Shown piece after piece: positions 50,263 through 62,000 of a DNA stretch of 64,000 bases. The notes beneath the pieces were generated by a model. That model was not told the DNA's origin. It was given only the letters and a program-made list of their open reading frames with translations, and ran no database searches. The stretch is from Anaerolineae bacterium. Lineage in GTDB: Bacteria > Chloroflexota > Anaerolineae > Aggregatilineales > Aggregatilineaceae. The stretch's first letter is position 1. Every line of letters starts with the position of its first letter. The stretch spans positions 80,869 through 144,868 of the forward strand of contig JAHDLB010000016.1 of NCBI GenBank assembly GCA_018432315.1, written 5' to 3'. The position numbers were made by a program, and so were the translations under genes.

Positions 50263-51438
50263 TCAGGGGATGCCCCACAACCTGGCGCCGCCATCGCTGC
50301 CGCCGGTTGCCAGCAGCGAGCCGTCCGGGTTGAAGGCCAGCGTGTAAGCCTGGCTGGTCGCGTCCACGGCGTGGCCGTCCAGCACAGCGGCCAGCGCCGC
50401 CCCGGCCACGTCCCAGAGCTGGATTCTGCCGTCCGGCGCGGCGGACACCAGCAGCGAGCCGTCCGGGCTGAAGATGAACTTCACATTCGGATCGGCGCCT
50501 AGCAGCGGCGCGCTCAATGCCTCCCCGCTGGCGGCATCCCACAGCCAGATCAGCCCGCCTTCGTCCAGCGCGGCCAGCACGGTCCCATCCGGGCTGTACT
50601 TCACGTCGCGGACCGGCGCGGACGCTTCGAGCGTGGTCAGCGTCTCGCCGGTTTCCACGTCCCACAGCCGCACGGTGGCATCGCGGCTGCCCGAGGCCAG
50701 GATATCCCCGTCGGGCGCGAAGTCGATCGCGTTCACGTCGCCGCTGTGGCCGATGAGAATGTTCATCACGAACCCACTGACCGAGTTCCATATCCAGACG
50801 GTCCCATCGCTGCTGGCCGACGCCAGCGCGCCGATCGAGCTGAAGGTCACGTCCTGGACGTCGTCGGCGTGGCCTTCGAGGGCGGTCAGCGCCTCGCCGG
50901 TGAAGCCGTTCCACAGCCGGACGGTGCGGTCCCAACTGGCCGAGGCGAGCACCGCGCCGTCGTTGCGCATCGCCATGTCCGGCACGGTCCAGGTGTGGCC
51001 CTCCATCAGGGCCTGGCCGTCGCCGGTGCGCCCGTTCCACATGCGGATCGGGTTGCTCTCATCCTCGAGCGAAATGCCCGCCGTGAACAGCCGGTTGCTG
51101 TTGGGCGTGAAGAGCATGCTGATCACCGGCCAGGGATGGTCGGTGAGGCTGGCGAAGCTGGTGAAATCGTCCAGGGTCCACAGCCAGACGACGCTCGCGC
51201 CGCCGCGGTCGGTGAGGTCCCAGGTGGCGGTGGCGATCACCGTCCCGGCGGGGTTGAACTCGACGTCCAGCGTGTAGATCGTCGCCCCGGCGTCGAGCGT
51301 GGCGATCAGCGCCACCTGATCGGCGTTGCCGGCGGTGATCGGCTCCGTCCCACCCTGGGCGCGGGCGGGGGCGCGCGGGAGGAGCACGGCGGCTGCGGCG
51401 ATGGTCAAGGCGCAGAGCAGGGTGAGAACGGTTTTCAT
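50263..51438 (-). CDS. Secreted WD40-repeat protein
   Basis: A 391-residue exported protein with a signal peptide (MKTVLTLLCALTIAAAAVLL, ending ARAQ) and a seven-bladed WD40 propeller (about 40-391). Repeats such as TVRLWNGFTGEALTALEGHA and TVRLWDVETGETLTTLEASA are clear. There is no catalytic motif; it is likely a protein-binding platform outside the cytoplasmic membrane. The start ATG 51438 has AGGGGG upstream. It lies 26 bp after the peptide-binding fusion gene, so it is the last gene of a three-gene operon. Confidence 0.88.
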   Translation of the reverse strand: MKTVLTLLCALTIAAAAVLLPRAPARAQGGTEPITAGNADQVALIATLDAGATIYTLDVEFNPAGTVIATATWDLTDRGGASVVWLWTLDDFTSFASLTDHPWPVISMLFTPNSNRLFTAGISLEDESNPIRMWNGRTGDGQALMEGHTWTVPDMAMRNDGAVLASASWDRTVRLWNGFTGEALTALEGHADDVQDVTFSSIGALASASSDGTVWIWNSVSGFVMNILIGHSGDVNAIDFAPDGDILASGSRDATVRLWDVETGETLTTLEASAPVRDVKYSPDGTVLAALDEGGLIWLWDAASGEALSAPLLGADPNVKFIFSPDGSLLVSAAPDGRIQLWDVAGAALAAVLDGHAVDATSQAYTLAFNPDGSLLATGGSDGGARLWGIP

Positions 51439-51464
51439 TGCGTGGTTTTCCCCCTGAGCGCCGC

Positions 51465-54400
51465 TTACGGCTCCACGTTCGGGACCTGGTTGCAGGTATC
51501 GTCGGCCACGACGACATCCGAGCGCACCCACAGCCCGTTGGTCAGCCGCCACCAGATGAAGTTATCTGCCCCGCGCGTCTGCCCATCGACCTCGACACCC
51601 TGCCCATCCTCCAGCGTGCCCCGGATGGCGCTGGCGGTCGACGGCGCCGAGCGCAGGTTCACCACCCGCTGGGCCAGGATGAAGCAGCGCTGCACGGCGG
51701 CTTCCGACTGGAGATAGACCGGCATCTCCGGCTGGGCTGCGACGTCGATCTCGATGAAGTCGTACTGCGACGCGGGGACCAGCGTGCCGGCCAGGTTCTC
51801 CACCCACGGCTTGAACAGCGCGTAGTCGGCGCGGATGAACAACGGGATGACCGGGAATTCTCCCTCCGGCCCAAAGAACTGCTCCTCGATGTCCGCGTAG
51901 AGATCGGCGCGCTCGTCAGGGTCGCTGGTGGCGGCAGCCTGCGCGATCAGGTCGTCCACCTCGGAGCACAGGCGGTTGAAGGCGTTGTCCGCCTCGCAGC
52001 CCAACACCTCGCCGAGCCAGTCGTGCGCGTCGGGATAGTCCGGGCTGCGCACCATCATCCACATGTTGGGCCGGTCCTCGGCATCCGCCGCCGGGCCGAG
52101 GATGTCCATCAGGGCCGAGAAGTCCTGCTCGACGATCGTGAAGCGATCGGCGGCGCAGCTCAGCTCCTGCACGAAGCTGTCCACCAGGAACTCGGCCCAG
52201 GCGGTGGTGCCCGGCCACGTGACGATCTCGACCTCCGGCAGGTTGGCGCAGTTCACGTAACCGGCTTCGGCCAGTTGGGCGCGGGCATAGCGCGGATCGT
52301 AGCCCACGCCGACCGAGTCGATCGGCGGCGCGCCGAACGTGCCCGGCGGGGTGAAATGGATCATCGGCACGCCGCGCCCGGCAAGGTTCTCCTCGATGAA
52401 CGTGGCGCGATCGATGACCGCCGCAAACGCGCGCCGCACGCCCACATCGTCGAACGGCGGCTGGTCGTGCGCCATGCCGAGGTAGAACACCGACGGCTCG
52501 ATGGTCAGCCGGAGCTGGCTGTTGGTCGCCGGGTCGCTCCGCACGAGGTCGAGCGCGACCGACGGCACCGGCCCCGCGTCGATCTCCTCGTCCACGTAGC
52601 GGGCGAAGGCGCTGCCCGTGTCGCGCACGACCGACTCCACGACCCGGTTGATGTTGCCGGGGCCGCGCAGGTCGGCGGGCAGGTACGGGTTGGTGAGGTA
52701 GACGCGCCGCGCGCCGCGCAGCCACTCGCCGAGCACGTAACGCCCGTTGGTGACGAGGTTGCCCGGCTCGCTCCACAGGCTGCCGAGCTGCTGCACGAAC
52801 TCGGTCGGCACCGGGCGCAGCAGCCACATCGCGGTCAGGGTCAGGAAATGGGCGGCGGGCTCGGTCAGTGTGACCTGGACGATCCCCTCGTCGATGGCGA
52901 TGGCTTGCACCAGGTCGTAGTCGGCGGGCGTCACGTCTGCCGGGCGGCGCGCGCGCAGGTCGGCGCAGCCGGCGATCACCCCGGTGATGGCCGGTGAATA
53001 GAACGAATCCAGGCGCGGATCGCAGGCCCGCTGAATGCCAAACACCACGTCCTGGGCGTTCACGTTGCGGAACACGTCGCCCTGGCCCGTGACGGGATTC
53101 CACCGCACCCACGGCACGTCATCGCGCAGGAAGAACGTCCAAACGGTGCTGTCGTCGCTGACCATCCAACTGGTCGCGAGCTGCGGCTCGATCGCCTGCG
53201 TGACCGGGTTCAGGCGCGTCAGGCCCAGGAAGAGCTGGTCGATGGCGGTGATCGACACCGCGTCGGACGCGGCCTGGGGGTCCAGCGTGGTGATCTGGAT
53301 GCTGTTGGTGACGTGGTAGGTCACCAGGTTTTCGGGCAGGGCCGCCACCGCGGTCGGCTGGGCGGGCGCGGGCGTCGCGTCGGCGGGGGACGGTTCCGGC
53401 TCGGTGGCGCGCGGCGTGTTGGTGGGCAGCGACGTCGGCGAGGGCACCGGCGTGTTGGTCGGGACCGGCGTCTCGGTGGGCGTGGGCGTGTCGGTCCAGG
53501 CGGCGGCCATGGCCGTCAGGGCCTGCATGGCGAGGAACTGCGCCGTCGCGTCGAGGTCCGGCGTGTTGGTCGGCGTCGGCGTGAGCGATGGCGTCAGCGT
53601 GAGCGACGCCGTCAGCGTTGGGACCGGCGAATCGCCTGGGCGGGGCGTGTCCGACGGCGTCGGCGTGCTGGTCGGGGCCGGGGTGTCGGTCGGCGTGGGC
53701 GTGTCCGTCCAGGCGTCGGCGGTGGCCGTCAGCGCCTGCATGGCGAGCACCTGCGCCGTGGCGCCGAGGTCCGGCGTATTGGTCGGCGTCGGCGTGATGG
53801 TGGCGGTCGGCGTCTGAGTCGGCGTGTCGGTCGGCGTGGGCGTGTCGGTCCAGGCCGAGGCCGTGCCGGTCACAGCCGCGACGAACAGCGCCCCGGCGGT
53901 CGCGTCGAGGTCCGGCGTGTTGGTTGGCGTGGCGGTGGGGACCGTCGGCGGCACCGGCCTGGGGGTGGGCGTGTCGGTCCAGACGGCGGCGGTGGCCGTC
54001 AGCGCGCCGCTCAGCAGGCTCTGCGCCGTCGCGTCGAGGTCCGGCGTCGGCGAGGGCGTCAGGCTCTCCACGGCCAGCGTCGCGGGCATGTCGGCTGGCG
54101 TGGGGCTGCCCGTTCCGGCGCCGACTGCCGTCTGGGTGAGCACCTCGCGCAGCATGGCGCGGGCGGTGGCGCCGTAATTGGGAGTCGGCGTTTCCGAAGG
54201 GGGCACCGGGGTTTCGGTGGGCGTATCGGTGACGGCAGGTGTGAAGGTCGGCGGGTCGGTGGGCGTGACGCCCGCGGCGGTGCTGGTGAACACCGCTGCG
54301 ACCATCGCCTGCACGGTGGCGTCGTAGTCGAGCGTGGGCGTGTTGATCACCGCCGTCTGCTGTACGGCGATGGCGGTGCGCGTTTGCATGTCGTTCGCGG

Positions 54401-54527
54401 CGAATTTCGTCGCGGTCTGCTCCACATCGACGTTCGGATTGCCGCAGGCGCTCAGAACGGCGCCGGTTGCGACCAGCGCCAGGGCGATCCAGGCCGCCCG
54501 CCGTACTCCATCCTTGCGAGTCTTCAT
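51465..54527 (-). CDS. Lipoprotein: helical-repeat stalk, peptide-type solute-binding domain and SH3b
   Basis: A 1020-residue lipoprotein with lipobox LSAC. Residues 40-385 hold six modules, each a helix of the form D-x-x-A-T-A plus about 15 residues (for example [20 protein letters not shown]) followed by W-T-D-T-P-T-P and a Thr-Pro linker. Residues about 400-930 are a family 5 (DppA/OppA type) solute-binding domain, with [20 protein letters not shown] and [19 protein letters not shown]. An SH3b domain follows (about 955-1010, [20 protein letters not shown]). No permease or ATPase is nearby. It may act as a ligand receptor or scaffold and not a transporter part. It shares its stalk module with the next upstream gene. 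Confidence 0.85.
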   Translation of the reverse strand: MKTRKDGVRRAAWIALALVATGAVLSACGNPNVDVEQTATKFAANDMQTRTAIAVQQTAVINTPTLDYDATVQAMVAAVFTSTAAGVTPTDPPTFTPAVTDTPTETPVPPSETPTPNYGATARAMLREVLTQTAVGAGTGSPTPADMPATLAVESLTPSPTPDLDATAQSLLSGALTATAAVWTDTPTPRPVPPTVPTATPTNTPDLDATAGALFVAAVTGTASAWTDTPTPTDTPTQTPTATITPTPTNTPDLGATAQVLAMQALTATADAWTDTPTPTDTPAPTSTPTPSDTPRPGDSPVPTLTASLTLTPSLTPTPTNTPDLDATAQFLAMQALTAMAAAWTDTPTPTETPVPTNTPVPSPTSLPTNTPRATEPEPSPADATPAPAQPTAVAALPENLVTYHVTNSIQITTLDPQAASDAVSITAIDQLFLGLTRLNPVTQAIEPQLATSWMVSDDSTVWTFFLRDDVPWVRWNPVTGQGDVFRNVNAQDVVFGIQRACDPRLDSFYSPAITGVIAGCADLRARRPADVTPADYDLVQAIAIDEGIVQVTLTEPAAHFLTLTAMWLLRPVPTEFVQQLGSLWSEPGNLVTNGRYVLGEWLRGARRVYLTNPYLPADLRGPGNINRVVESVVRDTGSAFARYVDEEIDAGPVPSVALDLVRSDPATNSQLRLTIEPSVFYLGMAHDQPPFDDVGVRRAFAAVIDRATFIEENLAGRGVPMIHFTPPGTFGAPPIDSVGVGYDPRYARAQLAEAGYVNCANLPEVEIVTWPGTTAWAEFLVDSFVQELSCAADRFTIVEQDFSALMDILGPAADAEDRPNMWMMVRSPDYPDAHDWLGEVLGCEADNAFNRLCSEVDDLIAQAAATSDPDERADLYADIEEQFFGPEGEFPVIPLFIRADYALFKPWVENLAGTLVPASQYDFIEIDVAAQPEMPVYLQSEAAVQRCFILAQRVVNLRSAPSTASAIRGTLEDGQGVEVDGQTRGADNFIWWRLTNGLWVRSDVVVADDTCNQVPNVEP

Positions 54528-54567
54528 ACGCGTTCCACCAGACAGGTTAGTGTGAGCACCGCGCGCC

Positions 54568-55860
54568 CTAGCTGGCCGGCGCGGCCAGGGCCAGCAGCGC
54601 GTCGATCACCGCTTCGAAATCGGTCAGCGTGGCGGCGCCGGTCAGCGAATTGTCGTTGATCAAATAAGTCGGCACCTCGGCAATGCCCAATCCCGCGATT
54701 TCCTGCGCCGCCCCCGCGAGGGCCCGGCGGCGCTCGCCGTCCGACAGGCAGGCCGCGAACGCGTCCTCGTCCAGGTCCAGGTCGCCGGCCAGCGCGGTCA
54801 GGCCGGCCTCGCTGAGGGGCGCGGATGTCTCGCCGGACTGCGCGGCGGCGAGCGCGTCCATCATCTGCCAGAACTGGCCCTGGTCGGCAGCGCACAGCGC
54901 CGCCTGGCTCGCCCGCTCCGAGCCCTCGCCCAGCACCGGTACCAGCCGGTACGCGACCCGCATCGACTCCGCGTAGGCATTGAGCAGATCCGGCAGGATC
55001 GCGGTGTGGAAATTCACGCAGTCCGCGCACTGCGGATCGAGCAGGGCCACCAGCACGATCGGGGCATCGTCCGGCCCCTGGGCGGGTGCGCCCGCGGCCA
55101 GCGCGGCGGCGCTCGGCGGGGCGGCGAAAACCGGCGTCGTGCTGCCGCTGAGCGCGCTCGCCACCAGCGCCTCGACGGTCGCGTCGTAGTCGGGCGTGGG
55201 CGTGGCCTGGGCAGTGCCCGGCGTCGCGGTGGGCGTCGGGGTGGGCGTGGCCGTCCAGTTGGCGGCGGTCGCCGTCAGCGCGTCGCGCACGATCGCGTCG
55301 ATCGTCGCGTCGAGGTCGGGCGTGGGCGTGGTCGTCCAGCTTTCCGCCGTCTCGGTCAGCCGCTGGATCATCAATGCCTGCGCGGTCGCGTCGTAGTCGG
55401 GCGTGGCCGATCCACTCTGCACGGCGGCGGCCATGGCCTCGACCGTCGCGTCGAGGTCGGGCGTGGGCGTGGCCGTCCAGCTTTCGGCGGTGACGGTCCA
55501 GCTCTCGAAGATCATGGCCTGGGCCGTCGCGTTGAGGTCGGGCGTGACGGTTTCCGTCGGGGTGGGCGTGTCGGTCCAGTTCCACGCCGTCAGGGTGAGC
55601 ATGTCGCGGATCTGGGCGACGGCGGTCGCTTCCAGGTTCGGCGGGGGGACCGGCGTGGACGTGCGGGCCGCCGCCGGGCGCGTGCCGATGGTCTCGCGCT
55701 GGGCTTCGAGCGTCTGCCGCTCGTGGGCACGGGCGGTCGCGCTGGCCCAGATCTCGGCTTCCGAGAGCGACTGGCTGCACGCGCTGAGAATCAGCCCCGC
55801 GACGCATAGCGCCAGGGCGCCAGCAAATGACCGGCTGAAGCGACTATTCGAGACATTCAT
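54568..55860 (-). CDS. Lipoprotein: helical-repeat stalk with DsbA-like thioredoxin domain
   Basis: A 430-residue lipoprotein. The start ATG 55860 ([18 protein letters not shown]) is chosen because the signal peptide with lipobox LSAC (Cys28) follows. Residues 55-235 contain six modules of the same kind as in the downstream gene ([20 protein letters not shown] then WTTTPTP). The C-terminal 175 residues are a DsbA/thioredoxin-4-like domain with active site CADC (about 279-282) and cis-proline EVPTYLI. Such proteins make or isomerise disulfides in exported proteins. Several secreted neighbours have paired Cys and could be substrates. It is the first gene of the three-gene operon. Confidence 0.85.
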   Translation of the reverse strand: MNVSNSRFSRSFAGALALCVAGLILSACSQSLSEAEIWASATARAHERQTLEAQRETIGTRPAAARTSTPVPPPNLEATAVAQIRDMLTLTAWNWTDTPTPTETVTPDLNATAQAMIFESWTVTAESWTATPTPDLDATVEAMAAAVQSGSATPDYDATAQALMIQRLTETAESWTTTPTPDLDATIDAIVRDALTATAANWTATPTPTPTATPGTAQATPTPDYDATVEALVASALSGSTTPVFAAPPSAAALAAGAPAQGPDDAPIVLVALLDPQCADCVNFHTAILPDLLNAYAESMRVAYRLVPVLGEGSERASQAALCAADQGQFWQMMDALAAAQSGETSAPLSEAGLTALAGDLDLDEDAFAACLSDGERRRALAGAAQEIAGLGIAEVPTYLINDNSLTGAATLTDFEAVIDALLALAAPAS

Positions 55861-55935
55861 AGCGTATCTGCTCTGCTGTGACCCCTGGCACAAGAACCCC
55901 CGCCGGAGACTCTGACGGGGCGATCTGCATGACGT

Positions 55936-55964
55936 ATTGTAACAGGCTCGCATGGCCTCAGCAA
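55936..55964 (-). promoter_or_regulatory. Promoter of the three-gene surface operon
   Basis: On the minus strand TTGCTG (55959-55964), a 17-bp spacer and TACAAT (55936-55941), about 75 nt before the lipoprotein start. The leader in between has a GC-rich hairpin. Confidence 0.5.
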
Positions 55965-55973
55965 ACCGGCCCG

Positions 55974-56004
55974 CCGCCCTGTCACTTTTAGATGACAAGG
56001 GCGG
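55974..56004 (-). terminator. Stem-loop after the giant surface protein gene
   Basis: CCGCCC plus TGTCA pairs with TGACA plus GGGCGG (one bulged base, 8-nt loop), 22 nt after the stop. It lacks a T-run but sits between the giant gene and the next promoter, so it is probably the transcript end. Confidence 0.55.
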
Positions 56005-56025
56005 TTCGAGGCCGGTTAGCAGAAA

Positions 56026-59000
56026 TCACGAGTCGGATTCCCCGGGGTCCTCGGCGCCGGGCGGCGCGTCCGGAACTGTCTCGCCGGGGGCTTCGGTCGG
56101 TGGCTCGTCTCCGGGTGTCGCCGTGGCCGTGGGCGCAGGCGTCGCGCTCGGCTCGGCGGTCGGCGTGGCGCTCGGCGGCTCGACGGTGGGCGTGTCCGTT
56201 GGTGTGGGCGGCTCGGTCGGAGCCTCCGTCGGTATCTCCGTCGGCGTCACGGTTGGCGCTTCCTCCGTTGGCGCGACCGTCGGGGCCGGTGTGCCGGTGG
56301 GATCGGGCAGGCCCGGCGTGGCGGTGGGCGCGTCCGGCGGCGCGATCGTCTCTTCCGGCGTCGCGAACGGGACCGGCGTGGGCGACGCGGCGGGCGCGAC
56401 GAGCGCCTCCACCGCGAACGCGTCCACGGCGATGGTTCCTTCGGACGCCAGCACGCGCAGCGTGTGCGGCTCGGCTGCCAGCCCTTCGAGCGCGATCCGC
56501 ACGCCGAACTCGTCGGCGGGGGCCGCGCCGTCGATCAGGTCCAGCACGGTGCCATCCAGCTCGACGGCGAGCACGCCCAGCGCCGGGTTGCGCACGATGA
56601 TCACCTCGGCGCGCGTCCCCTCGAAGGCCAGGCTCAGCGCGTCGCCCGCGCTCCCGCTGCTGTAGCGGTAGGACCCGCCGCTGGCGGCGCCGGTGGCGTG
56701 AGTGGTCCACGTCCCGCTGGCGGTGATCGCCGGATCGTCGGATTCGATCCGGATCAGCGCGGGTTCCGCCCCGGCCCCCGGCGCGGCGATGGCGCTCTCG
56801 CCGGTTGGCGCGCCCAACACCGTGACGCCCGCCACCAGGCTGAAGTGGCGCGGGTCGCTCGCCGCGGACACGTTACCGGCTCGATCCACCGCGTAGACGC
56901 GCCAGTGATACGTCCCCTGGGCGAGCGTTTCGGGCAGTTGGTAGGATGGGCGGCTCCCCGCGTCGACCGGGGGCAGGGTGAAGGTCGTGCCGGTACCGGC
57001 CTCGACCTCGACCAGGTAGCGGTCGGCGTCGCCTACGCGCGTCCATTCGAGCTTGAGGCGGCGGTTGGTCACGCGCGCGTTGTCCAGCGGCGCGATTGGG
57101 TCCGGCGCGGCGGGCGGCGTCGTGTCGATGGTCAGCGTCCGGCGGGCGCTCCACGGGCCGGGCGCGCCGAACGCGTTGAGGGCGCGCACCCGCCAGTACA
57201 GCACGCCTTCCGGCAGGCTGGCCGCCGCCTGCTGGAGCCTGTTGGGGCCGACCGCGATCGCGATCGGGCTGCCGAAGCGGGGATCGTCGTCGATGTGCAG
57301 CTCGTACGTTGTGGCGTTGGCGGCGGCCTGCCAGCCGAAGGTCAGCGCGTCGGTGGCGGCGAGCAGCCGGTTGGCCGGCTCGACCGGGCGCGGGCGCGCC
57401 GGGCGTCCCGGCGTGACGATCAGGCGGCGGGCGGGCATCCAGGTCGCGCCGCCGTCCGCGCTGACGCGCCAGAAGTATTCGCCATAGGCCAGCGGCCCGG
57501 CGGTGTAGGCTCGCCCGGCGACGGTTTCCTCGACGACGAGGCTGTTAAACGTGACATCGGTATCGTCGATCTGCACGTCGTAGCTGCTCACGCCGTCGAT
57601 GGCCGCCCAGCGCAGAGTCGGCGTCGTGTCGAGCACGCTGGCGTCGTCGTTGGGCGCTTTCAGGATCGTCACGTGGAACGGCGTCGCGGCGCTCCAAGCG
57701 CCCAGGTTACCCGCGGCGTCCTCGGCGCGCACGCACCAGAAGTACGTGCCGTAATCCAGCGCCGTCTCTGGGATTGCTGCCAGCCGCGGGACGTCGTCGA
57801 TGGCCTGCACGACGGTCGTGCAGGCGGCGTTGCTCGCGATGCGCACGTGGTACAGCCGCGCGTCGCGCGCCCGCGCCCACGAGAAGCGCGGTGTCGTGTC
57901 CGCCGTGCTGCTGCCCGCGGCGGGCTGCTTCGGCGCGGGGACCTCCGGCGGCTGCGTGTCGACGATCACGCGGCGCGGCGCGCTCCACGCCCCGGCGATG
58001 AGATCGGCGTTTATCGCCCGGACGCGCCAGAAGTACGCGCCGTCCGGCAGGGCGGCGCCGGGCGTGTGGCTGGTGCCGCCGGGGTTGGCATCGCGGATCG
58101 GCGCGGCGAAGCGCCGGCTGGCATCGAGTTGGAACTGGTACGACGCGGCATCCGGCACGGCGTCCCAGGTGAAGGTAGGCGTCGTGTCGTTGGTGGCCTC
58201 GCCGTTAGCCGGGCTTTGCAGCACCGGGCGGCCCGGTTTGGCGGGCGCGTCGGTGACCGTCAGCCGGAACGGGGCGCTCCACGGGCTCCAGGTGCCCAGC
58301 GCGTCCTGCGCGCGCGCGCACCACGTATACTGCCCCGCCGGCAGCGCCGGGTCGGGCACGTAGCGGCGGATGGTGAGTGCCGGGTCTTCGCGTACGACGG
58401 TCGTGCAGGCGGCGTCGGTGGCGACGCGCGCGTGGTAGAGTGCCGCGCCCTGGTGGTTGCGCCAGCGCAGCGCGGGCGTGGTGTCCGCCGTGCCCGCCCG
58501 GTCGGCGGGCGATTGCAGCGCCGGCGCGTCGGTCTTGATCACGAAGGATCGCTTGCTGCTCCACTGCCCGGCCACGCCTTCGCCGTTGAACGCGCGCACC
58601 CGCCAGTAATAGCGGCCATCCGCCAGCCCGGCCAGGGTTTCGGTCGTGTCGCCGGACATCAGGTCGCGTTCCGGCGCGGTGAAGTTGCTCCGGTCGTCGA
58701 TCTGCACCTGGTACTCGCTCGCCCCCGCCAGCGCGTCCCACGCCAGCTCGACCGTCGTGCTGTACGACACGAGCCCGTTGGCCGGGGCGGTGGGCCGGGG
58801 CGCGCGCAGCGGGCCGGGCGTGACGGTCAGCATCCAGCCGGGCGTCCAGGTCGCGCCGCCGTCCGGGCTGACGCGCCAGTAGTACGTCCCGTCATCGAGC
58901 GGCGGTTCGGGCACGTAGCGCGTGCCGGTGACGGTCGCCTCCCGCGCGCGCGGTGCGCCAAACCCGGCGTCGGTATCGATCTGGACCAGGTAGGCCGCCG

Positions 59001-62000
59001 CGCCCGGCTCGCGTGCCCAGCGGAAGACCGGCGCGGCGCTGGTCGCGAAAGCCCCGTTCGTCGGCGCTTTGAGCAGCGTGACGGTGAACGCGTTCGCCTC
59101 GCTCCACGGGCCCCAGTTCCCGGCGTGGTCCTGGGCGCGGACCTGCCAGTACGCCGCGCCGAAGCCCAACGCGTCCGCGTCCGGCACGACGAAAAACGCG
59201 CGCGGCGTGGTCGCGTCGATCAGGAGATTCTCGGTCGGAGGTGCGTTTCTCAGGGCCGGGTTGTCGAAGACTTGCACCTGGTACACGCTGGCCCCCGGCA
59301 CCGCCCGCCAGTTGAGGCGCGGCGTGTGATCGGGCGTGTTGGACCGGTCGCGCGGGGTGGCGAGAACCGGCGCGGCGGGGACTTCGGTGTCGATGATGAC
59401 CTGCCACGCCTGGCTCCAACTGCTGGGCTGCCCGTTGACGTTGACGGCGCGCACGCGCCAGAAATAGCGGCCATCGGGCAGCGGCGCGGTCGTGAAGCCG
59501 GTGGTGGTCCGCACTGCCGCTTGTTCGGGCGTGCCGAAGCCCTGGCTGTTGTCGAGCTGGAACTCGTAGGTGTTGCCGTTGGCGACGCCTTCCCACGCGA
59601 ACGATGGTGCATCGACCGGCATCACGGCGCGGTTGGCCGGGCTGGTCAGCGCCGGGGCCACGGGGCCGGGCACGACTTCGTTGCTGTAGGCGCTCAGCAG
59701 GTCGTTCTGCTGATCGCCGTGGGCGGGCGTGAAGGACTGGACGGCGAAGTAGTAGGCCGGCGCGACCGGCAGCCCATCGATCCGGCAGCTTCGCGCGGAT
59801 TTGCTGCCCGTCTCGCAGCCGAACGTATACGGCTCGCCGGGCGTGGTGCTGTAGCCCACCCGGTAGCCCCCGCCGTGGTTGGTGTACGCGATCGGCCCCC
59901 ACGAGACGACCACGCTCGACGCGGAGAGCGTCCGGGCGCGAATGCCCCCCGGCGGGACGGTCTGCGTGCCCGCCCAGCCGGGATTCTTCTGGTTGAAGAA
60001 GCCGCGCACGCCCGCGTCGGACGCGCTCAGCCGGTTGAAGCGCAGGTTGACCCGGTGGCTCGTGCCCCAGGGCGTCTTGCCCGTGCCGAGCAGGGACAGG
60101 TTCGCCAGGGTGGGCGGCAGATCGCCTTGCAGCGCGTTGTTATCCAGCGCCAGCGTGCGCAGCGCGGACAGGTTGCCCAGGCTGGCCGGGACGGGCCCGC
60201 TCAGCCGGTTGCGGTCCAGCGCCAGGTATTCGAGCGCGGACAGGTTGCCCAACCGCGACGGGATCGTCCCGCCGATCTGGTTGTCGCCCAGCGCCAGCAC
60301 GCGCAGTGCGGACAGGTCGCCCAGGCTGGCGGGGATCGTCCCGCCCAGCCCATTGCCGGACAGGTCGAGGCTGATCAGGCTGGCCGGGTCGCCCAGGCTG
60401 GCCGGGATGCCGCCGATCAGGGCGTTGCCGGACAGGTCGAGCGTCTCCAGCGCGAACAGGTCGCCCAGTTCCGGCGGGATGCTCCCGCTCAGCCCGTTGC
60501 CGGGCAGTTCCAGCGCGATCACGCGGCGGGGCGCGCTGGCGGTGCACGTCACGCCGAACCAGCCGCACGGTTCCGGCGTGGTGCCGGGTGCGGTCGTCCA
60601 GCCGGCGCTCTCGGTCCAGCCGCCGCCGTTGGCGCTGCTGTACAGCGCGACCAGCGCGTCACATTCGGCGGGCGTCACCTGGGTGACACCGGCGCAGGTC
60701 GCCGTGGCGACGTAGCCGCCCACCTCCACCGACCCGGCGTCGCATTGGCCGATCGTGTCGCCGTCGCCGTCGATGTAACTGCCGTTGTCGCTCCGCACCA
60801 CGTCGCGCTGGTCGACGGCCAGGCAGTGGGCGTTATTCGCGCCGTCGATGGCCGGGCTGCCCGCGCCGGGCAGGTGGGTGAACGTGGCGCCGCTGTTGTC
60901 CGCCAGCGGGCCGAGCAGCGGGTCGCGCGAGAGAATGCCGCCTCCGCAGGACGTGCCCGGATACTGCAGGTTGCCCGCGCCGTTGGTGATGCCCCCCGCG
61001 CAGTTGGTCCCGCCGTTGTGGAGGATCGTGTTGCGCACAGTGACCGTGCCGCCGGCCCGGTTGACGCCGCTGCCATTGCCCGTGTTACCCGCGACGGTGA
61101 CGTTGGTCAAGGTGGCCGCGCCGCTGCTGTTGTAGATGCCGCCGCCGTTGCCCGCGCTGTTGCCGCTGATCGTGCTGTTGTCGACCGTCACCCCGGCGCC
61201 ATCATTGTACAAGCCGCCGCCGTTGGCCGCGCTGTTGCCGCTGATCGTGCTCTGGATGGCCGACAGGGTGCCGTTGGTCGTGTTGATCCCGCCGCCGTTT
61301 TGGGTTGCGGTGTTGCTGGCGATGGTGCTCCGGGCGACGGTCACCGCGCCGCCGTTGTTGCGGATCCCGCCGCCGTTGCTCGCGTCGTTGTTGTCGATGC
61401 GCGCCTGGTTGTTGACGGTGAGGGTCGCGCCGCTGCCGAAGTTGTACACGCCGCCGCCGTGAGTCGCGGTGTTGCCGGTCGGGCCGCCGATGATCGTGCC
61501 CGCGCCCTCGACGAAGACCGCGCCGCTGTCGTTGTAAATGCCGCCGCCCGCGTGGCTGGCCGTGTTGCCGGCCACGTCCGCGCCGGTTTGCACGCGCACC
61601 GTGCTGGGCGATTCGGTGATGGCGTAGTTGTACACGCCGCCGCCGTTGGTCGCGCCGTTGTTCGACACCAGCGCGCCACCCTCGATGGTCAGCGTGCCCC
61701 GGTCGTTGAGGATGCCGCCGCCGTGCGTGCCCGCGCTGTTGCCAGGGCTGCCGCCGATGTTCGTGCCGCTTCCGGTGACGGTGACCGCGCCGAACTCGTT
61801 ATAGATGCCGCCGCCGTTCGCCGTGGCGGTGTTGCCGCTCACGTCCGCGCCGCTCTGAATCGTCAGCGTGGCCCCGACGGCGTAGTTGAAGATGCCGCCG
61901 CCGAAGATCGCCGTGTTGTTGGACACGAGCGCGCCGCTCTCGACGCTGGCCGTGCCCGCGTCGTTGAGGATGCCGCCGCCGTGGCCGGACGCCGCGTTGC

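Noticed and set aside
56026..56400. LPXTG-type sorting signal at the end of the giant protein
   Set aside because: The C-terminus is acidic and Thr-Pro-rich without LPXTG, hydrophobic helix or basic tail.
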